Part shown: piece after piece, positions 46,322-59,201 of the stretch
How the letters are laid out: every line of letters begins with the position of its first letter
Numbering within the stretch: the stretch's first letter is position 1
DNA from: Kingdonia uniflora
Taxonomy: Eukaryota > Streptophyta > Magnoliopsida > Ranunculales > Circaeasteraceae
Direction of reading: 5' to 3'
Assembly: GCA_014058105.1 (NCBI GenBank)
Contig: JACGCM010001659.1
Coordinates: 2,604,001-2,668,000 of the forward strand
DNA length: 64,000 nt
The notes under the pieces: generated by a model
The model's database searches: none
The model's input: only the letters and a program-made list of their open reading frames with translations
Told to the model about the DNA's origin: nothing
Translations under genes and position numbers: made by a program

Positions 46322-47816
46322 TCAAACCAATGGGAGAATGGTCAATTATGCTGCTGTAGTGGTCGAACGAATGAGCAAATTTCAAACAATATCTTTTGAG
46401 CATTTCCCAAGGGGGGAAAATAGACATTCTGATGCACCCGCTTACCTAGCTGGAGTCCTTGGATCAGAAGCTCGTTACTTAAAAATCGACGTCATTTCTA
46501 ACCCCAGCATTAACGCCATCGTGTCCAACGCCATTAATACTGGGGGCAGCGAGGAGATCGAAGATGATTGGAGACAGCTTATCATTACATACATCGGACT
46601 TCGAAATAAATTTGACGGTCCACTTCCTAAGGATCCTACAGAGCGGCGGAGATTAATTGACAATGCTCGAAAATACATTATTCAGGACAATATTCTATAC
46701 AAAATTTTGATCATTGGTCCATACCTCCATTGTCTATTTGACAAAGAAGTACAGCAATTCTTGCACGATCTACACGAAGGCATGTGAGGATCCCATGCAG
46801 CAGGACGATCTCTTGTAAATAGAGCATTAACTCAACAAATGTTTTGGCCTAAGATGAAAGCACATGCAATCGAATATGCTCGTAAGTGTAACGTTTGTCA
46901 GCGGCATGGACCTAAAATACGAACTCCAGTACTCGAACTACACTCGAGCCAAGTCACTTGGCCATTCAGACGATGGGCTCTCGATTTCGTAGGAGAGTTT
47001 CCTACAGCACCAGGAAAGCAAAAACATGTATTGGTTGCTATAGATTACTTCACTAAATGGGTAGAAGCAGTCCCGTTGTGCCGAACCCGAGAAGACGAAG
47101 TCATCAGATTTATCTAGGAGAACATTATTATCCGATTCAGCAGACCACACCTCATCAGAATTGATAATGGACCACAGTTCGTTGGCTCCAAAGTCGTCGC
47201 ATTCCTCAATGAGCACAACATCATTCATTCCCCGTCCAATCCTTATTATCCACAAGGAAACGGACAAGCTGAGATTACTAATCGAACTATTGTGGATGGC
47301 ATTAAGAAGCGTTTAGACGACAAAAAGGGGACATGGGTGAACGAGTTATCACATGTACTTTGGGCCTACCAAACAACTCCCAGAATAGCAACAGGCTGTA
47401 CTCCATTCTTACTGGCCTACAGGACTGAAGTCATCATTCCCACTCAATATCATCATCCAATACGTGATCACGAGATGACAGATGAAGAAAACGAATTTTA
47501 GATTGCATGCAATCTAAATTTGATCAAAGAAACACGTGACAAAGCTATTGTTAATCTGGGAAGATATCATCTTACTTTATCCCGATCCTATAAGAAACGC
47601 GTTCGATACAGAGAATTCAAAGTTAAAGACCTCATTCTCAGAGAAATCCTACAACATCGCAAAACACCCCATGCTGGAAAGTTAGTAGACAATTGAGAAA
47701 GTTCTTTTATCGCAACTGGCACAAGTGGTTTAGAATCTTGCGATCTCAGTACATATGAAGGTGTACCTATACCTAATCCGTGGAATACCCGTCGATTGAA
47801 GCTGTATCAAAGATAA
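46322..47816 (+). pseudogene. Outer gypsy RNase H C-terminus and integrase
   Basis: Resumes at QTNGRMVNYAAVVVERMSKF (RNase H end), a linker to LHDLHEGM-stop, the integrase zinc region (AHAIEYARKCNVCQRHG), core with WALDFVGEFPTAPGKQKHVL, LIRIDNGPQFVGSKVVAFLN and NPYYPQGNGQAEITNRTIVD, and a C-terminus NTRRLKLYQR ending at 47816. Stops at about 46785, 47115 and 47500. The D, D and E positions of the integrase core are still readable. Confidence 0.9.
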
Positions 47817-47879
47817 ACATGCTATAATATCCGATATTATTCAATAAAGTACTTTTTCATCATCAACTTGCTAGTCTCC

Positions 47880-48345
47880 TCGATTCAAGCATTTCTACCT
47901 ATCTCCGTCTAAACCGGAGAATTACTACAGCGATTACTACAACATAGCTATTCAAATATACACGCTCTCCGAGGGTCGCTTATTAAATCAATCAATTCGA
48001 TCTGGCAGAGATGCACTATACATCTATTCAATATTCAATACATCTTATTACAGTCACTTATTGATACGCTCAATTCGACCAGTAACTGAGACCTACAATA
48101 TAGCACTTCCAGTATACACGCTCTTCCGAAGGTGGCTTATTGAGTCAATCAATTCGACCTGGCCGAGACACGCTATACAGCTATTCGACATTCAATGCAT
48201 CCCTTTACGGTTAATTATTGACTTGTTCAATTCGACCTGTACAAAAGAGAATACAACATCGCTGCAATCATATATCTCTACATGGTCGTTTATTGGTTCA
48301 CCCAATTCGACCATACATAGAGATAACAAAACAAAAAATATTTTT
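47880..48345. repeat. Diverged tandem repeats between outer pol and antisense gene
   Basis: Three to four loosely related ~100-130-bp units each containing 'caattcgacc' (47995, 48076, 48155, 48230, 48302) and 'tatacacgctct' or similar words. Same position as the 155-bp repeats of the inner element, though the sequence differs. Confidence 0.6.
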
Positions 48346-48420
48346 TTACTCAACGCTTGACATTTTTTCTATTGCAAAGACATATTTACACTCTGTCTAA
48401 TTACAATTTAAGAAAATTAA

Positions 48421-51400
48421 CTACTCCTTACACTTCGGGCGTACAGAATTCAAACCTTCCCCAGGACCAGACAAAAGTAAGGCAGGGAAGGGCATCGCAA
48501 CTTCAACTATAGCAGGAGACGCCTTCAGCAATTTCATAACTCTCAACATCAGATTATCTAGATAATACAATCGCATTAGCTGCATATCGTACTCCATACC
48601 GTGCTCAAACGAAGCAGCCAAGATCGAATCACGCTCTTGCCACAATTTCTCTACATCAGCATGAAACATAGCCATAGTGCGCAATGTAGCATTATCTGCA
48701 GTCAACAACATAGCTTCACCAAGTTCGGTCTTCACCTTGTTTACCAGACACCCTTTCCCCTTTCGCAACGAATCATTATACTACTTCGTTATCTACACAC
48801 ATTGAGTCATATCCCGCTTCATCAGTTGCAACTTCTCACACAATGCCTGACAATACTCGCTATCATTCTCTGCATCCACCGACTGTTGCAACTCCTTATA
48901 CTTCACATGGAGCTCCTCAAAAACTACATTACCTTGTACACATTCTAGTTCCAAGGCTTGCTTTTCCCGCTTGAGATTGGCAATCCACGTGTCACACTTA
49001 TTGATGGATACGTTCAGCTCTTGATCTCTCTTTGTACATGCTTCTTTGTGAGTTCTGGCACGATCACTTTTTCTCTGACAAGAATCTCGAGCCTCATGCA
49101 AATCCCACCTCAACTGTTTCAGACGATCTCGCATATTACAAATTTCAACATCTTACTTCTTTAACAGATTCACATTATCTGTTACTACCGATTGATGATA
49201 CAACAGATCAATCTTCAATTTTTCAATCGTACTTGACAGATCCAGTACTTGTTGGTTCCCAGCCATGGTTTCTAAATTTTTTCTTCTTTAGAGATTATTT
49301 CCACAGTTAGGCTTCATTATTAGCAGTTAATATCACTGTATCCTTACATGACAACTCTACAGTCACAACATTGAGCCGACTCTGCAGTTCTAACATATCT
49401 GCTTCAAGCTTCGAATTCAAAAAGGTCATATTTTCAACCGCCAACGAACACTGCTGGAACTTTGCAGTCAATTTCTTATTTGATGCGGATAAAGCAGCCA
49501 GTTCATCCTGTTTATTGTCTTCAGCCTAGAAGAGCAGATTACAAATGGCATACATCTATTAACAGACATTCATGCAAACAAGACATATCATTCAACAATA
49601 TTTATTACAACATCAAGATATGATGATATTTCTACCAATACATACACAGATCAACTACATTATGCAAAGCACAATTATATGCCACAGCTCAGTTGCCTTA
49701 TGATAGAACCCAACTACTACTCACATCTACTTGCAGAGGTTCATCAAAGATTACGACCAATTGATGGCAAATCTTATGCCATTTGGGATGTAACAGATCT
49801 TCAACCTCCTCCTCAGATTTTTCAGCACGCGGTTTCGAGGTTGAAGCTCCCCCACCCTCTTTACCTTTTGCAAACCACATATTTTCAACCTTATCATTCT
49901 CTACTTCAACATCTTTACCACAGCTCGAGATATAGCGTCTAAATTTATACTCTAGTCTCGTGAGCTTGCCCCCATAAAACTCGATCACATCAGCCATCTG
50001 ACGCTCATGATCTGCTTTACCAGAATGTTTTCCCCACTTTGGAGTAAGATACATCTTCAAACGCGATTGGGATACTTGCAGACGTTTCTGCATATCTAGT
50101 AAACGCACTTCAAACAATTTCACTCTCTTCTCCGAACTTTACAACAACTTATTACACTCAACCTTTTCCCCCTTCAGACATGCATTATGATCCTTACATC
50201 GCTCAAGTTCGTCATAAGCATGCTTCAAATCATTTTCTAATTGTGTCAGGACCCTTCTATCATTCTTCTTTATATTGAAGAAAAGGATCCTCATCTTTCT
50301 TCACCCCTACAAAAGTTAAGCTCACCAGGCAATGGACCTACACCACCCCATATGATGGATACACCAGCCCGAACTGAATTTTCACCTCTATACTATAACG
50401 ATTCCGCGCTTCTTGAGCTAAGAATTTTACCCGAGCTGGATCTGGCACTATACCTCTCTTAGTTAACAGTTCTAAATAGGCCTCCTTTAATCCCCACTCA
50501 CTATCAACTTTGGCCTCAAAGTAAAGCGTCAAAGATATAAACGACCTCTGATACTTTAGCTTATCACTCTCATCTATGAACTATTTATCCTTAAGGGATC
50601 CTCGGAATAAAACAAACCTATCACTCTCTTTCTGCAAAACCTCATCCCTCTCAATTTGTATCCTCCCATATCTACATTGAAGCTCGAATAAATCCTTAAA
50701 AGTGTTATCAAAATTAGACTTATGAAGATGTCTTACATATTCAAGTTTATTGTGTACTTGTTGAGTACAATTGATGGAATCCCTTGCTCGACTCAAGGCC
50801 TTCTCCATCTCGCCACTATTCCCCTCAAATGAACTACCTCCTACATGCAAATTATACATTCACAATCAAAACAACATATATCAACAGCAACCGCAAAAAA
50901 ATCAAGTCTCAGCCAAAATAGTTTTATCACCGATAGAAAGGAAAAATTTGACCAGACAAGTCTCAGAACTATGTTACAACTACATAATCAATAAGTAGCT
51001 CCTGCTACCTCCTTGGTCGTATCATCAGCCACTGGAGGAGACGGGGTCTGCTTAGAAGGTCGATTAGCCACTGAAGAGGCATCCTCCTCTGGGAAAATTA
51101 TCATACCATACTTCCTAACAATAGCAAAATTGAGATCATCTTTCCTCAACCCTCAGAAGTAAAATGCCTGAATCAGACTATTTTGAGCAGCCACCACACT
51201 GTCGAGAGCTTTTTTAGCATCAGCTTTGAGCTCTTCCTTCAACATAGCACTCTCTGTCTCGAACTGCTTTTTTTACAAAGTTTTCTCATGCTCCAGCTAC
51301 TCTGACCATAAAGCCTTCTCCTTCTGCAACTGCTCACATAGCGTAGTTCACTCCTTCAACTGTTCAGTCAATAATATTTTCTCTGCGTCATGCTCGGCGC

Positions 51401-54400
51401 GCTCCGCAACAGCTACCTTCAACACCTCCACGGCCGATCGCTAAGTAACAGAAAGCTGCACCACAAATACAACAAAGCAGTATTACAGATCGGATCATTA
51501 CTTAAACATATATAATCATCATGCATACCTATGATATACTGGATTGAATTTGAGTATCTAAGCATATTGGATCACGCTTTGCCAACTTTAGTGCCCCCTG
51601 CTCCACAGCTTTGAGATTGACCCCCTTTAAAGAAGCCCGACTATCTTTCCCTGACTCTTGTTTCTACATCTACAAAGGAGGTACCATATTTACAGCAGCA
51701 TCCACTACCTCAGTCTTCACCTGCGTCGTTTGCATAAGAGTTGTTGGCTCAGAAAGAAGCGACGACATTTTTCCTCTAGGTCGTCGATTTGGGGTACTCG
51801 AAGTACCCGCAGCACAGGCAAGAATCTCCATAATGTCATCAAAAGCAGAACCAGAAGTAGCCATAGCTCAATTTTGATTAGCTCGTTGCACTTTTCCAAC
51901 TATAGAGTTCAGCCTCTTATCTTTACGGATGCCTAGTTCCCCAAGAACTTTGTTCAGTTTGTTTCCTTCTCGATTAACGACGTTGAACAGACTCGACATA
52001 TCAGCAACACCATTGGGAGTAGGCTCTGCCAAATCAACAACAAACTATGTTAGCAGCTCACAACAAGCTAAAAGACGAACTACGGGCAGAATAAAGATAC
52101 TTACTCTCGATAAAATTCTTATATATTAGCTTGAGCGACGGTTCCCTAGGCACTTGCATACAATTACACCTCACCATCACAAGATGGTCACACCAGGGTT
52201 TCCCAGCATATTCAAAATCAAAGAATTTTGGCCTCGCCGAATTACTAAACAAGTATCCTCTCTTTCAATCTTTCATATATTTAAACTTATAGTATTTCAA
52301 GACATCGTCCACAATGAACTATCTCGCAATTCCACCATCACTCCATCTCTTGTTAAGGGCTTCACAGATCCTCATCATCTCAAAGGCATTACCATTTAAT
52401 TGGCCAGGAGAGCTCTTTAGAGCATCCATTACCCCCTTTTGGAAAAAGGTTAGGGGAATGCTCAACCAATATACGACCTGGTTCAAGTAACAAAGGAATC
52501 CTTCCTCTACGGCCTCTGCACCAGTTCTATTGTAATAAGAGATATTTATATCATCTCCTATACCCATATTTCTCTTCCACTGATCCAGAGAAGGTACCTG
52601 ATAATGCTCTATCTTAACACCTGGTCTCACCAGTGCCCTAAACCACAACCCTGCATTCATCACATAATGCCCCCATTCTCCATCTAAACATTTTTTATAC
52701 TGCAAAAATTTCTTCCCTACGTCTACATTCTTAGGATACCTAAAAAAATACCCAGTCTCAATCCCCACATGCAATCCCTCATCCTCCCTAGAATGAATAG
52801 CCGGCATATCAACAGCAATTGTACCACTCGCTTCTACATCATCTATAGTCCTACCAGACAACAACGATTCCTCATTGGAGGATACAACCATTTTACTACT
52901 GGGTCTTGAATATTTGGAACGCATTTACCACATACAGGAAAAGTCTGTTTAGAGTTTATAATCAAACAGGCCTCCTCCCTCAGCCTTACCCGACAAATTA
53001 TTCAAACTATCAAACAATTCAGTCATGCAACTACAAACTACCATGAAAATCAACACACACAAACAACAGAAAAAGAGGAAACAGAGTTACTAATCTGTAC
53101 TAGAAGAGCAGCAGTCATTGATTTTGGTCACCACTTTCACCTCAGACGGCAAAACTTTGGTTATGGTAGCAAGATCACAGTCTAATGGTGGATTACGATC
53201 GAAATTTGAAGACTTCTCTCTATAAATACTTCTCTCTCTCTGCAACTGAATATGGTCTATAGGAGAGAGAAAGACTAGTTTTATAATGTCCCTCGATTTC
53301 TGAAACGGCGGCACTTTGGGACACACGTCAACATCATTTCTCACTGCAGGAACATCTTTTCGTTTGCCATCATCATGATTTATAGAGTAATGTGCTCGGT
53401 TATCCCGTCCGTCTCTCTTTTCTGCCATTATTAAATTTAAGGACTCACTGCCTAAGAAGATTGATACAAATCGTAGCACGATTACTTACGTACATCAACA
53501 ACTTCTGCGGCTACACGACCCTGCCACACTATCTATAGCATGATTTCTAATTCAAAACCCTAGTACAGCTATTTACATCTATCACTTACCTTATTTTGGA
53601 TTTGACAGAAGCAGAAAATCAGTAACAAATCCTACTACAATTATATTTCATTCAACCTTTATCACAGATACAGAAATTGATGACAAGGCGACCTCAATAA
53701 AATCAAATCATTTTATTATGATCACTCATCCGACCTTACATACAATTATAGACGGATTGTTCTCTTCACAACATGGACTGATTTCCCTACCAGCAGCTAT
53801 CTCATCCTCTTTAGCAAGCTTATCCAGCACGATTTCTCAAAACTGTTGCCTCACATAGCTCTACATCTAACATAAGTTCGAAAAGCATACCACATCAGAA
53901 GCTGCGACCAAGTTCCACACCATGATCACAAGTGTCCAAGATGACTATGATGATACTCTCACAACAAGAACTCATATAGAGAATAAAAAATATTATGCCT
54001 TCATCCTCTCCACAGACATGATAACAATATATCTCAACAAGGCAACAAATATATAGTACGATTTACACAGTTCAAATATACTTCATCCAACTCAGCAACA
54101 ATTCGATCTACATATTTTTGACCTATGTCATCTTTGACTAGTTTGATAATTATTCCACGGCGTTCTACAGCAGTTCATTCAAGCAGTTTCAAATACTTAC
54201 AAGACAAGATAATAAAGTTTGAATTTGTTATTCAAGAGAAACAATTTACAAGGACGAATACTTCAGTCAGTTCAAAAATCAAGATTACAAGTTCTACAGA
54301 TAACTATTTCTTTCACAAAGAATAGCCTACTTTACAAATGACAGTGCAACACTTGACCAGAAACAATGGCAGGCCCAGCAGAAGAACTCAAAACCCAAGA

Positions 54401-54845
54401 AGAGGAACTGGAATAGATCAACTTCCCCAAACGACGGAAGTTAAAGTTAATCCCACCACTTCTCCATAACCCCCACCATCACCACAGCCACCGAAGACAA
54501 AGGACCACCTCCACCATTATAACACACAATCCTTAGCATGGTATCGCAATACTTCACAGACGATGCCCCAGCCTTCTCATCTTCTGCCGCCACCGCATCC
54601 TCAACAAGCATCCGCAGATAGACCCGACGGTGAGCAGCAAACAAGACTATATAGTGGAATGGCCACATTTGGTGATAATCATCATCTGCTTCCTCTACTT
54701 CGTCCAACAACATCCCATGAAAAGTTGGAGGAACAGGGATTGGAGTTGGCAGAGAAAGACTTTGGTTCCCAAAATAATGAGTTTGAAGAATCATCATCTT
54801 GTTTTGAACCCTCTCCTCATAAGCCTGATGACGAGTAGTCACCAT
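48421..54845 (-). pseudogene. Antisense spliced gene of outer gypsy: Transposase_28-like plus coiled coil
   Basis: Opens MVTTRHQAYEERVQNK at 54845, matching the MVKTRSQRAAEAR start in the inner copy. A charged exon MAEKRDGRDNRAHYS (53437-53090) follows. The domain exon 52319-52924 has EGFLCYLNQVVYWLSIPLTF and SSPGQLNGNAFEMMRICEAL, aligned with FCCYLAQ... of the inner copy; the next piece (52058-52252) has FFDFEYAGKPWCDHL. Later exons (51670-51864, 50581-50859, 50338-50532, 49698-50123, 48793-49134, 48421-48768) are Glu/Lys/Gln-rich coiled coils, ending NSVRPKCKE. Introns are inferred from breaks, not proven. Several stops suggest decay. Its end faces the end of pol. Confidence 0.6.
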
Positions 54846-55128
54846 CACTACTACTTCTACAAATCTGAACGGCAGACATGCTGAACCAGGGTGAACAATG
54901 ATAGCAACTGGCCACCATCTTTTATAGTAGCAGCATTTAAATGCATGCCACCACTTCCAATACAGTCTTTATCACAAGCACACATCTCAAGCAGAATTTT
55001 TGGGAGACGCAACAATCAAAACAATTATCCTTCTAAATAACTAAGAACCCATTAATGCAGCATTTAATGCCAAACGACTGAACTTCTCAACCAACACCAC
55101 TCGCTAAACACGTTTCTCCTGCAATTGG

Positions 55129-55143
55129 CTGAGAGGGGGCAAT
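55129..55143 (+). other. Polypurine tract, outer gypsy
   Basis: GAGAGGGGGCAAT just before the 3' LTR; it primes plus-strand DNA synthesis in this family. Confidence 0.75.
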
Positions 55144-55821
55144 TGTGAGGGCTTATTTCCAATCCTCGTACTAAGTACAATATGTGAGCTCACATAGTTC
55201 GAGAAAGCATACTGACAACAAATCAAAGATTGAAGATAAGAAGATCGTAATACAGACTTCCTCACCTATAGTTCAAAGATATCGAAGCATCATGTAACTT
55301 CGCACTACAGAAGATACTCCTCCACTTATCAATAGATCGTATACATGTAAACATCACAAATTAAAGATCGTATCTTCTCCAATGGTCTGAAGTTACAGCT
55401 AAGAGTATTAATAGATCCATTACAGATCAACAAGTATCAAGACGTTACAAAAACCCCATAAAGACTCATCAAATACGGACGACCGAAACATACGTCATCA
55501 ATGTAACCAACGGTCATATTATAAGACCTATAAAAAGAGACCTGGAGATGAGAATCGAGAAGGGCTATTATCACTTACAGAACACTTAGAGAAAGTTATC
55601 CCTACCAAAACTCAGATATTCAATCTTTTTCTCTTTGTAATAGCTAGCATCTATAAAAATACCATTCTTTCATAAATCCTCAGGAGAGGTCGTGGTTTTT
55701 AACCCATTCAAGGGTTTTCCACGCTAGATCTTGTGCAATTTACATTCAGTTCTTAACCAAAATTCTATATTTCAAGGGTATAAGGCACTATCTTCGTCCA
55801 ATACGAAAATAGGCTATTACA
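55144..55821 (+). repeat. Outer gypsy 3' LTR
   Basis: Matches 28556-29231 along its length with scattered substitutions and a 4-bp insertion near 55363. Confidence 0.92.
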
Positions 55822-55874
55822 TACATACATACAAACATACATACATACATACATACATACATACATACATACAT
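55822..55874. repeat. (TACA)n microsatellite
   Basis: About 13 tetranucleotides with one variant, continuing the TACA run that precedes the element at 28541-28555. Confidence 0.9.
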
Positions 55875-56077
55875 TGCTTAAGATATTCTTATAAATGATA
55901 TTTCGTATAGTTACGACCAAACTTTAACAGTATAACATCTTGTGGTATGGTGTTGAGAACTAGTAATGATCAACATTGAGTGATTATAACTATTTCATGG
56001 ATGTTCTAAGGGTATCCCGTGCCATCGTAATTGTCCCCAATAATAATTACATAGGTCAACAACATAGAATGAAACCA
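55875..56077. other. Stretch without recognised gene
   Basis: AT-rich spacer between the gypsy and Harbinger elements. Confidence 0.6.
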
Positions 56078-56080
56078 TTA

Positions 56081-56140
56081 GAGCATCCATAGCAGCTAGG
56101 TAAATTCTGAGGTGGCAGGGTGAATTTCAAATCCACCCTC
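56081..56140 (+). repeat. Harbinger terminal inverted repeat, left
   Basis: About 60 bp paired imperfectly with 61630-61689. Confidence 0.75.
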
Positions 56141-56196
56141 AAATCTACCCCAATTATTTCCCAGCAACTAGGTGAATTGCTTACACGGGGTAGAGC

Positions 56197-56508
56197 ATGT
56201 TTTTGGGGTATTACGAGCTAGGTTTTAAATATTGGTACACGGTACGTGATTTTGGAAACCTAGGAAATGTTATGTACGCATGTATAATCTTGCACAATAT
56301 GATCGTCGAAGATGAACGTCATACTTACATCCGACAAATGGACATTGATTCCGAGTTTAGAAAATTTATGGATACTTGGAAGGAGGACTTAAATCTAAGA
56401 TACGCGATCAACACCATGGCAGAGTACATCCAGAAGGTTCATAAAATTATTAATGAAGGAGCTCATTTCCAATTACGAGATGAACTTGTCGCGCATTTGT
56501 GGAATTAA
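56197..56508 (+). pseudogene. PIF/Harbinger transposase, C-terminal fragment
   Basis: The string NVMYACIILHNMIVEDERHT and the end FQLRDELVAHLWN are hallmarks of the plant Harbinger DDE transposase C-terminus (Plant_tran, PF04827). The family protein is about 400 residues or more; only the last ~100 remain, and the TIR is just upstream, so the catalytic core is deleted. The ORF start at 56197 is not a true start. Confidence 0.85.
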
Positions 56509-56809
56509 AAAGGGGCAGAGTAATTGTAGTCTTCGTCATTGTTTGTTTATTTTCTAAAGTAATGTATTTTGTTTCCAAGTTTAATGTTAAAGTTGTAATG
56601 TATTTTGTTTCCAAGTCTTCATCATTGAAACACTTTAAGGAAACATAGTTTATTGCTTCTATTTTTTTATTTTGTAACAATTTTAAAGATTACCAACCAT
56701 TAATAACAATTTTATTAAAATAATGAAATTACATAAAACTTAATAACTACTATTAACGTTAAAGATTACATCAATCTCCATCACTAGAAACGTCGTCATT
56801 ACTTGGACA

Positions 56810-58467
56810 CTACTCCTTCAACTTCTTCAAATATTTTTTAATCTGCTTCTTCATCCAACGCCTTTGTGCCGGCAGTAGATTACTTGGGTCCGTTGTCATC
56901 ACCTAAAACATATGCGCATCGTCGACGACTTTTATTCGAGTTAGCTCCGCTTCACGCCTCCTTTGAATCTCAACCTCTCTAGCCAACTGTAGTTCCTTTT
57001 ATGCTCTAGCTCTAGCTCTAGCTCTAGCTTCATTTTCCTCTTTCTTCTTATCATCTCTTTCATTCCATGACTTCATCATGTTGGACGTTGTCTCAAGCAT
57101 CCTCTTCCCCCAAAAACCTATACTTGACTTTGCCGCTTCTATTGCATTGTATTTTTTTTTTGCCATCCGGTCGTACATCCCCACAAGAATATAGTGGTGC
57201 ATCCACGTCGATCAAATCATCTAAAATTACGATATTTAGAGTGCTGGATGTAGGTGTTTCAGGATCGGTATTGGTAAAGTTACCCGGGATATCGTTAAAA
57301 TTTGACTTTCTAGCGATATTGCGGCCAGGTTGGCCGGTATGATGAATTTGTGACCATTTTGGGTAAGTTTCCAAAATTTTGTACGCTTCCCCAAGTGTAA
57401 ATGGTTTGTAATGTAGTTAAAAAAATGTACCGTATGCCATACATTCCTAGAAATCAAGTTAGAAAATTTTTTAGAGTATGATTCACCTTTGAACATTAAT
57501 GAAATGAGAAAAATTAATGAAATACTTACGAAGTCATCCGTTCCAATACCAGTATGATGTCGGTTCTCAAGGTCTTGAATGATACCTCTAAAAAATGAGC
57601 ATTCCATATTGAGCTGCCCCTTATACGCACAATTGACACCGTTGTATGATCGCTACATCGATTGGTCAACATAGAAGGAGTTTAATTGATCACGTACCTT
57701 GAGCCAAAATGTAGCGGCTTTTAGGTTGTTCGTGGTAGCGAGGTTTTGAGATACTTGGGACCAAGCGCATACAAGATTCACGAAGTCATCGGACGACCAA
57801 TTTTTAGAGTTGGCGTATTGTTCTTTATCGTCATGAACTTCCTTTGAAGCCTCAAGTACATCCTCAACTATAATAGATGTCGATGTTGTCTTTCTTTTAG
57901 ATTTTGCCTTCCCACGCGTATTACTTCTCGTGAGAACAGGATTAAGTTCCTCAGCCTCAGCTACATCCTCAACTATAATAGGTATCAATGTCGTCATTCT
58001 TGTAGGCTTTGCCTTCCCGCGCGTATTACTTCCTGTAAGAACCAGATTGATTCCTTGGAGATGACCGGAGAGACAACCGGAGATGCAACTGGCGATGTAT
58101 TAAGATTTAAATTATTTAAACCCCATGTACCTTGCATCGGCGTTGTACTCAAACTTTCACTGGCAAAACCGGTTTGAGGTGAATAATATGGATTTTCCAG
58201 TTGAGGGTACGAGCCCATATATCCATCTAATTGAGGGCAATATCCTTGGTTTGGGTAATAAGGGTAATATCCATGGGTTTGAGATTAAAATTGATTATCA
58301 GGTAGCGGGAATAGTTGGCGAACATGGTGATTCCAATATTGAGAAGTGTTAGGCATTTGTGACGGATCAAGTATGCCGAATTGATGAGGAAAGACGTTTC
58401 CTTGTTGGTTCGTATTGGAGGATTGAGAGTGGTTTAGAGAATTAGATTGGGAGCTTGAGAAAGACAT
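56810..58467 (-). pseudogene. Harbinger ORF1: Myb/SANT- and NAM-associated-like protein
   Basis: Starts MSFSSSQSNSLNHSQSSNTN (58467), with Gln/Asn/Pro-rich pieces to 57994, then the trihelix/Myb-like part SKNWSSDDFVNLVCAWSQVS and FWLKVRDQLN (57653-57997), a middle near 57236-57607, DVRPDGKKKIQ near 57190, and a charged C-terminal helix (SWNERDDKKKEENEARARAR, then LAREVEIQRRREAEL) ending KKLKE at 56810. This is the PIF/Pong ORF1 type (database names such as 'glutathione S-transferase T3-like' or NAM-associated), which binds DNA with the transposase. Frameshifts and stops, plus probable introns, break it. A GCTCTA hexamer run at 57004-57030 gives the RARA tail. Confidence 0.75.
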
Positions 58468-58559
58468 AGTGGTTTTGTTTGTAAGGTAAGGAGGGAGGAG
58501 AGTGTAGAAGATTAGAAGGGAGGAGAGTGTAGAAGATGAATAACATTTATAGATGAAAA

Positions 58560-58925
58560 AAACTAGCCGTTAACAAGTGTCCAAAAAAAACTAGCCGTTA
58601 ATATAGCCGTTGAGTAACTTGAACAAGAAGTTTCCATAAAAAAAAACTAGCGATTAATATGGCCGTTGAGTAACTTGTACAAAAGTTTCCATAAAAAATT
58701 TAGTCGTTAATATGGTCGTTGAGTAACTTGCACAACAAGTTTCCATAAAAAAAATTAGTCGTTAATATGGCCGCTGAGTAACTTGTACAACAAGTTTCCA
58801 TAAAAAAACTAGCCGTTAATATGGTCGTTGAGTAACTTGTACAACAAGTTTCCATAAAAAAAACTAACCATTAATATGGTCGTTGAGTAACTTGCACAAC
58901 AAGTTTGCATAAAAAAACTAGCCTA
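58560..58925. repeat. ~61-bp tandem repeat array, about six copies
   Basis: Unit around 'aatatggccgttgagtaact' and 'acaagtttccataaaaaaa', with 'ctagccgtta'. A partial extra copy is near 59050-59080. Confidence 0.92.
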
Positions 58926-59201
58926 AGGTTTAACATACTGAAATAATGGTTTGGCGGCTCCAATAAGAGTGAGGTCAACCAGACTTGACACTCCTCACTT
59001 CACTTCAGTCTCATATTAATCGAGCAATATTAATACTAGTCCCTGATGATTGGGTAACTTGGTCAACAAGTTTCCAAAACATAAATCTTAAAAAAAATTT
59101 ATTAAAACTCAACATAGTTTAAACAAAACATAGTTTAAACAATATTAATACACAATATAGTTTAAACAAAACATAAATAAAAGTTCTAAATAAAACATAT
59201 C

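Larger units (their letters stand above)
28556..55821 (+). mobile_element. Tat-lineage Ty3/gypsy retrotransposon (outer)
   Basis: LTRs of 676 and 678 bp (28556-29231, 55144-55821) read TGTGAGGGC...ATTACA and are clearly paired. A primer site TGGCGCCGTCTGTGAG follows the left LTR, and a purine tract GAGAGGGGGCAAT precedes the right one. Order on plus: gag, protease, RT, then (after the nested element at ~32718-46321) RNase H and integrase, then an antisense spliced gene (48421-54845). RT then RNase H then integrase defines gypsy, and the RT wording plus an antisense extra gene fits the Tat group. About 13.7 kb without the nested copy. Confidence 0.92.
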
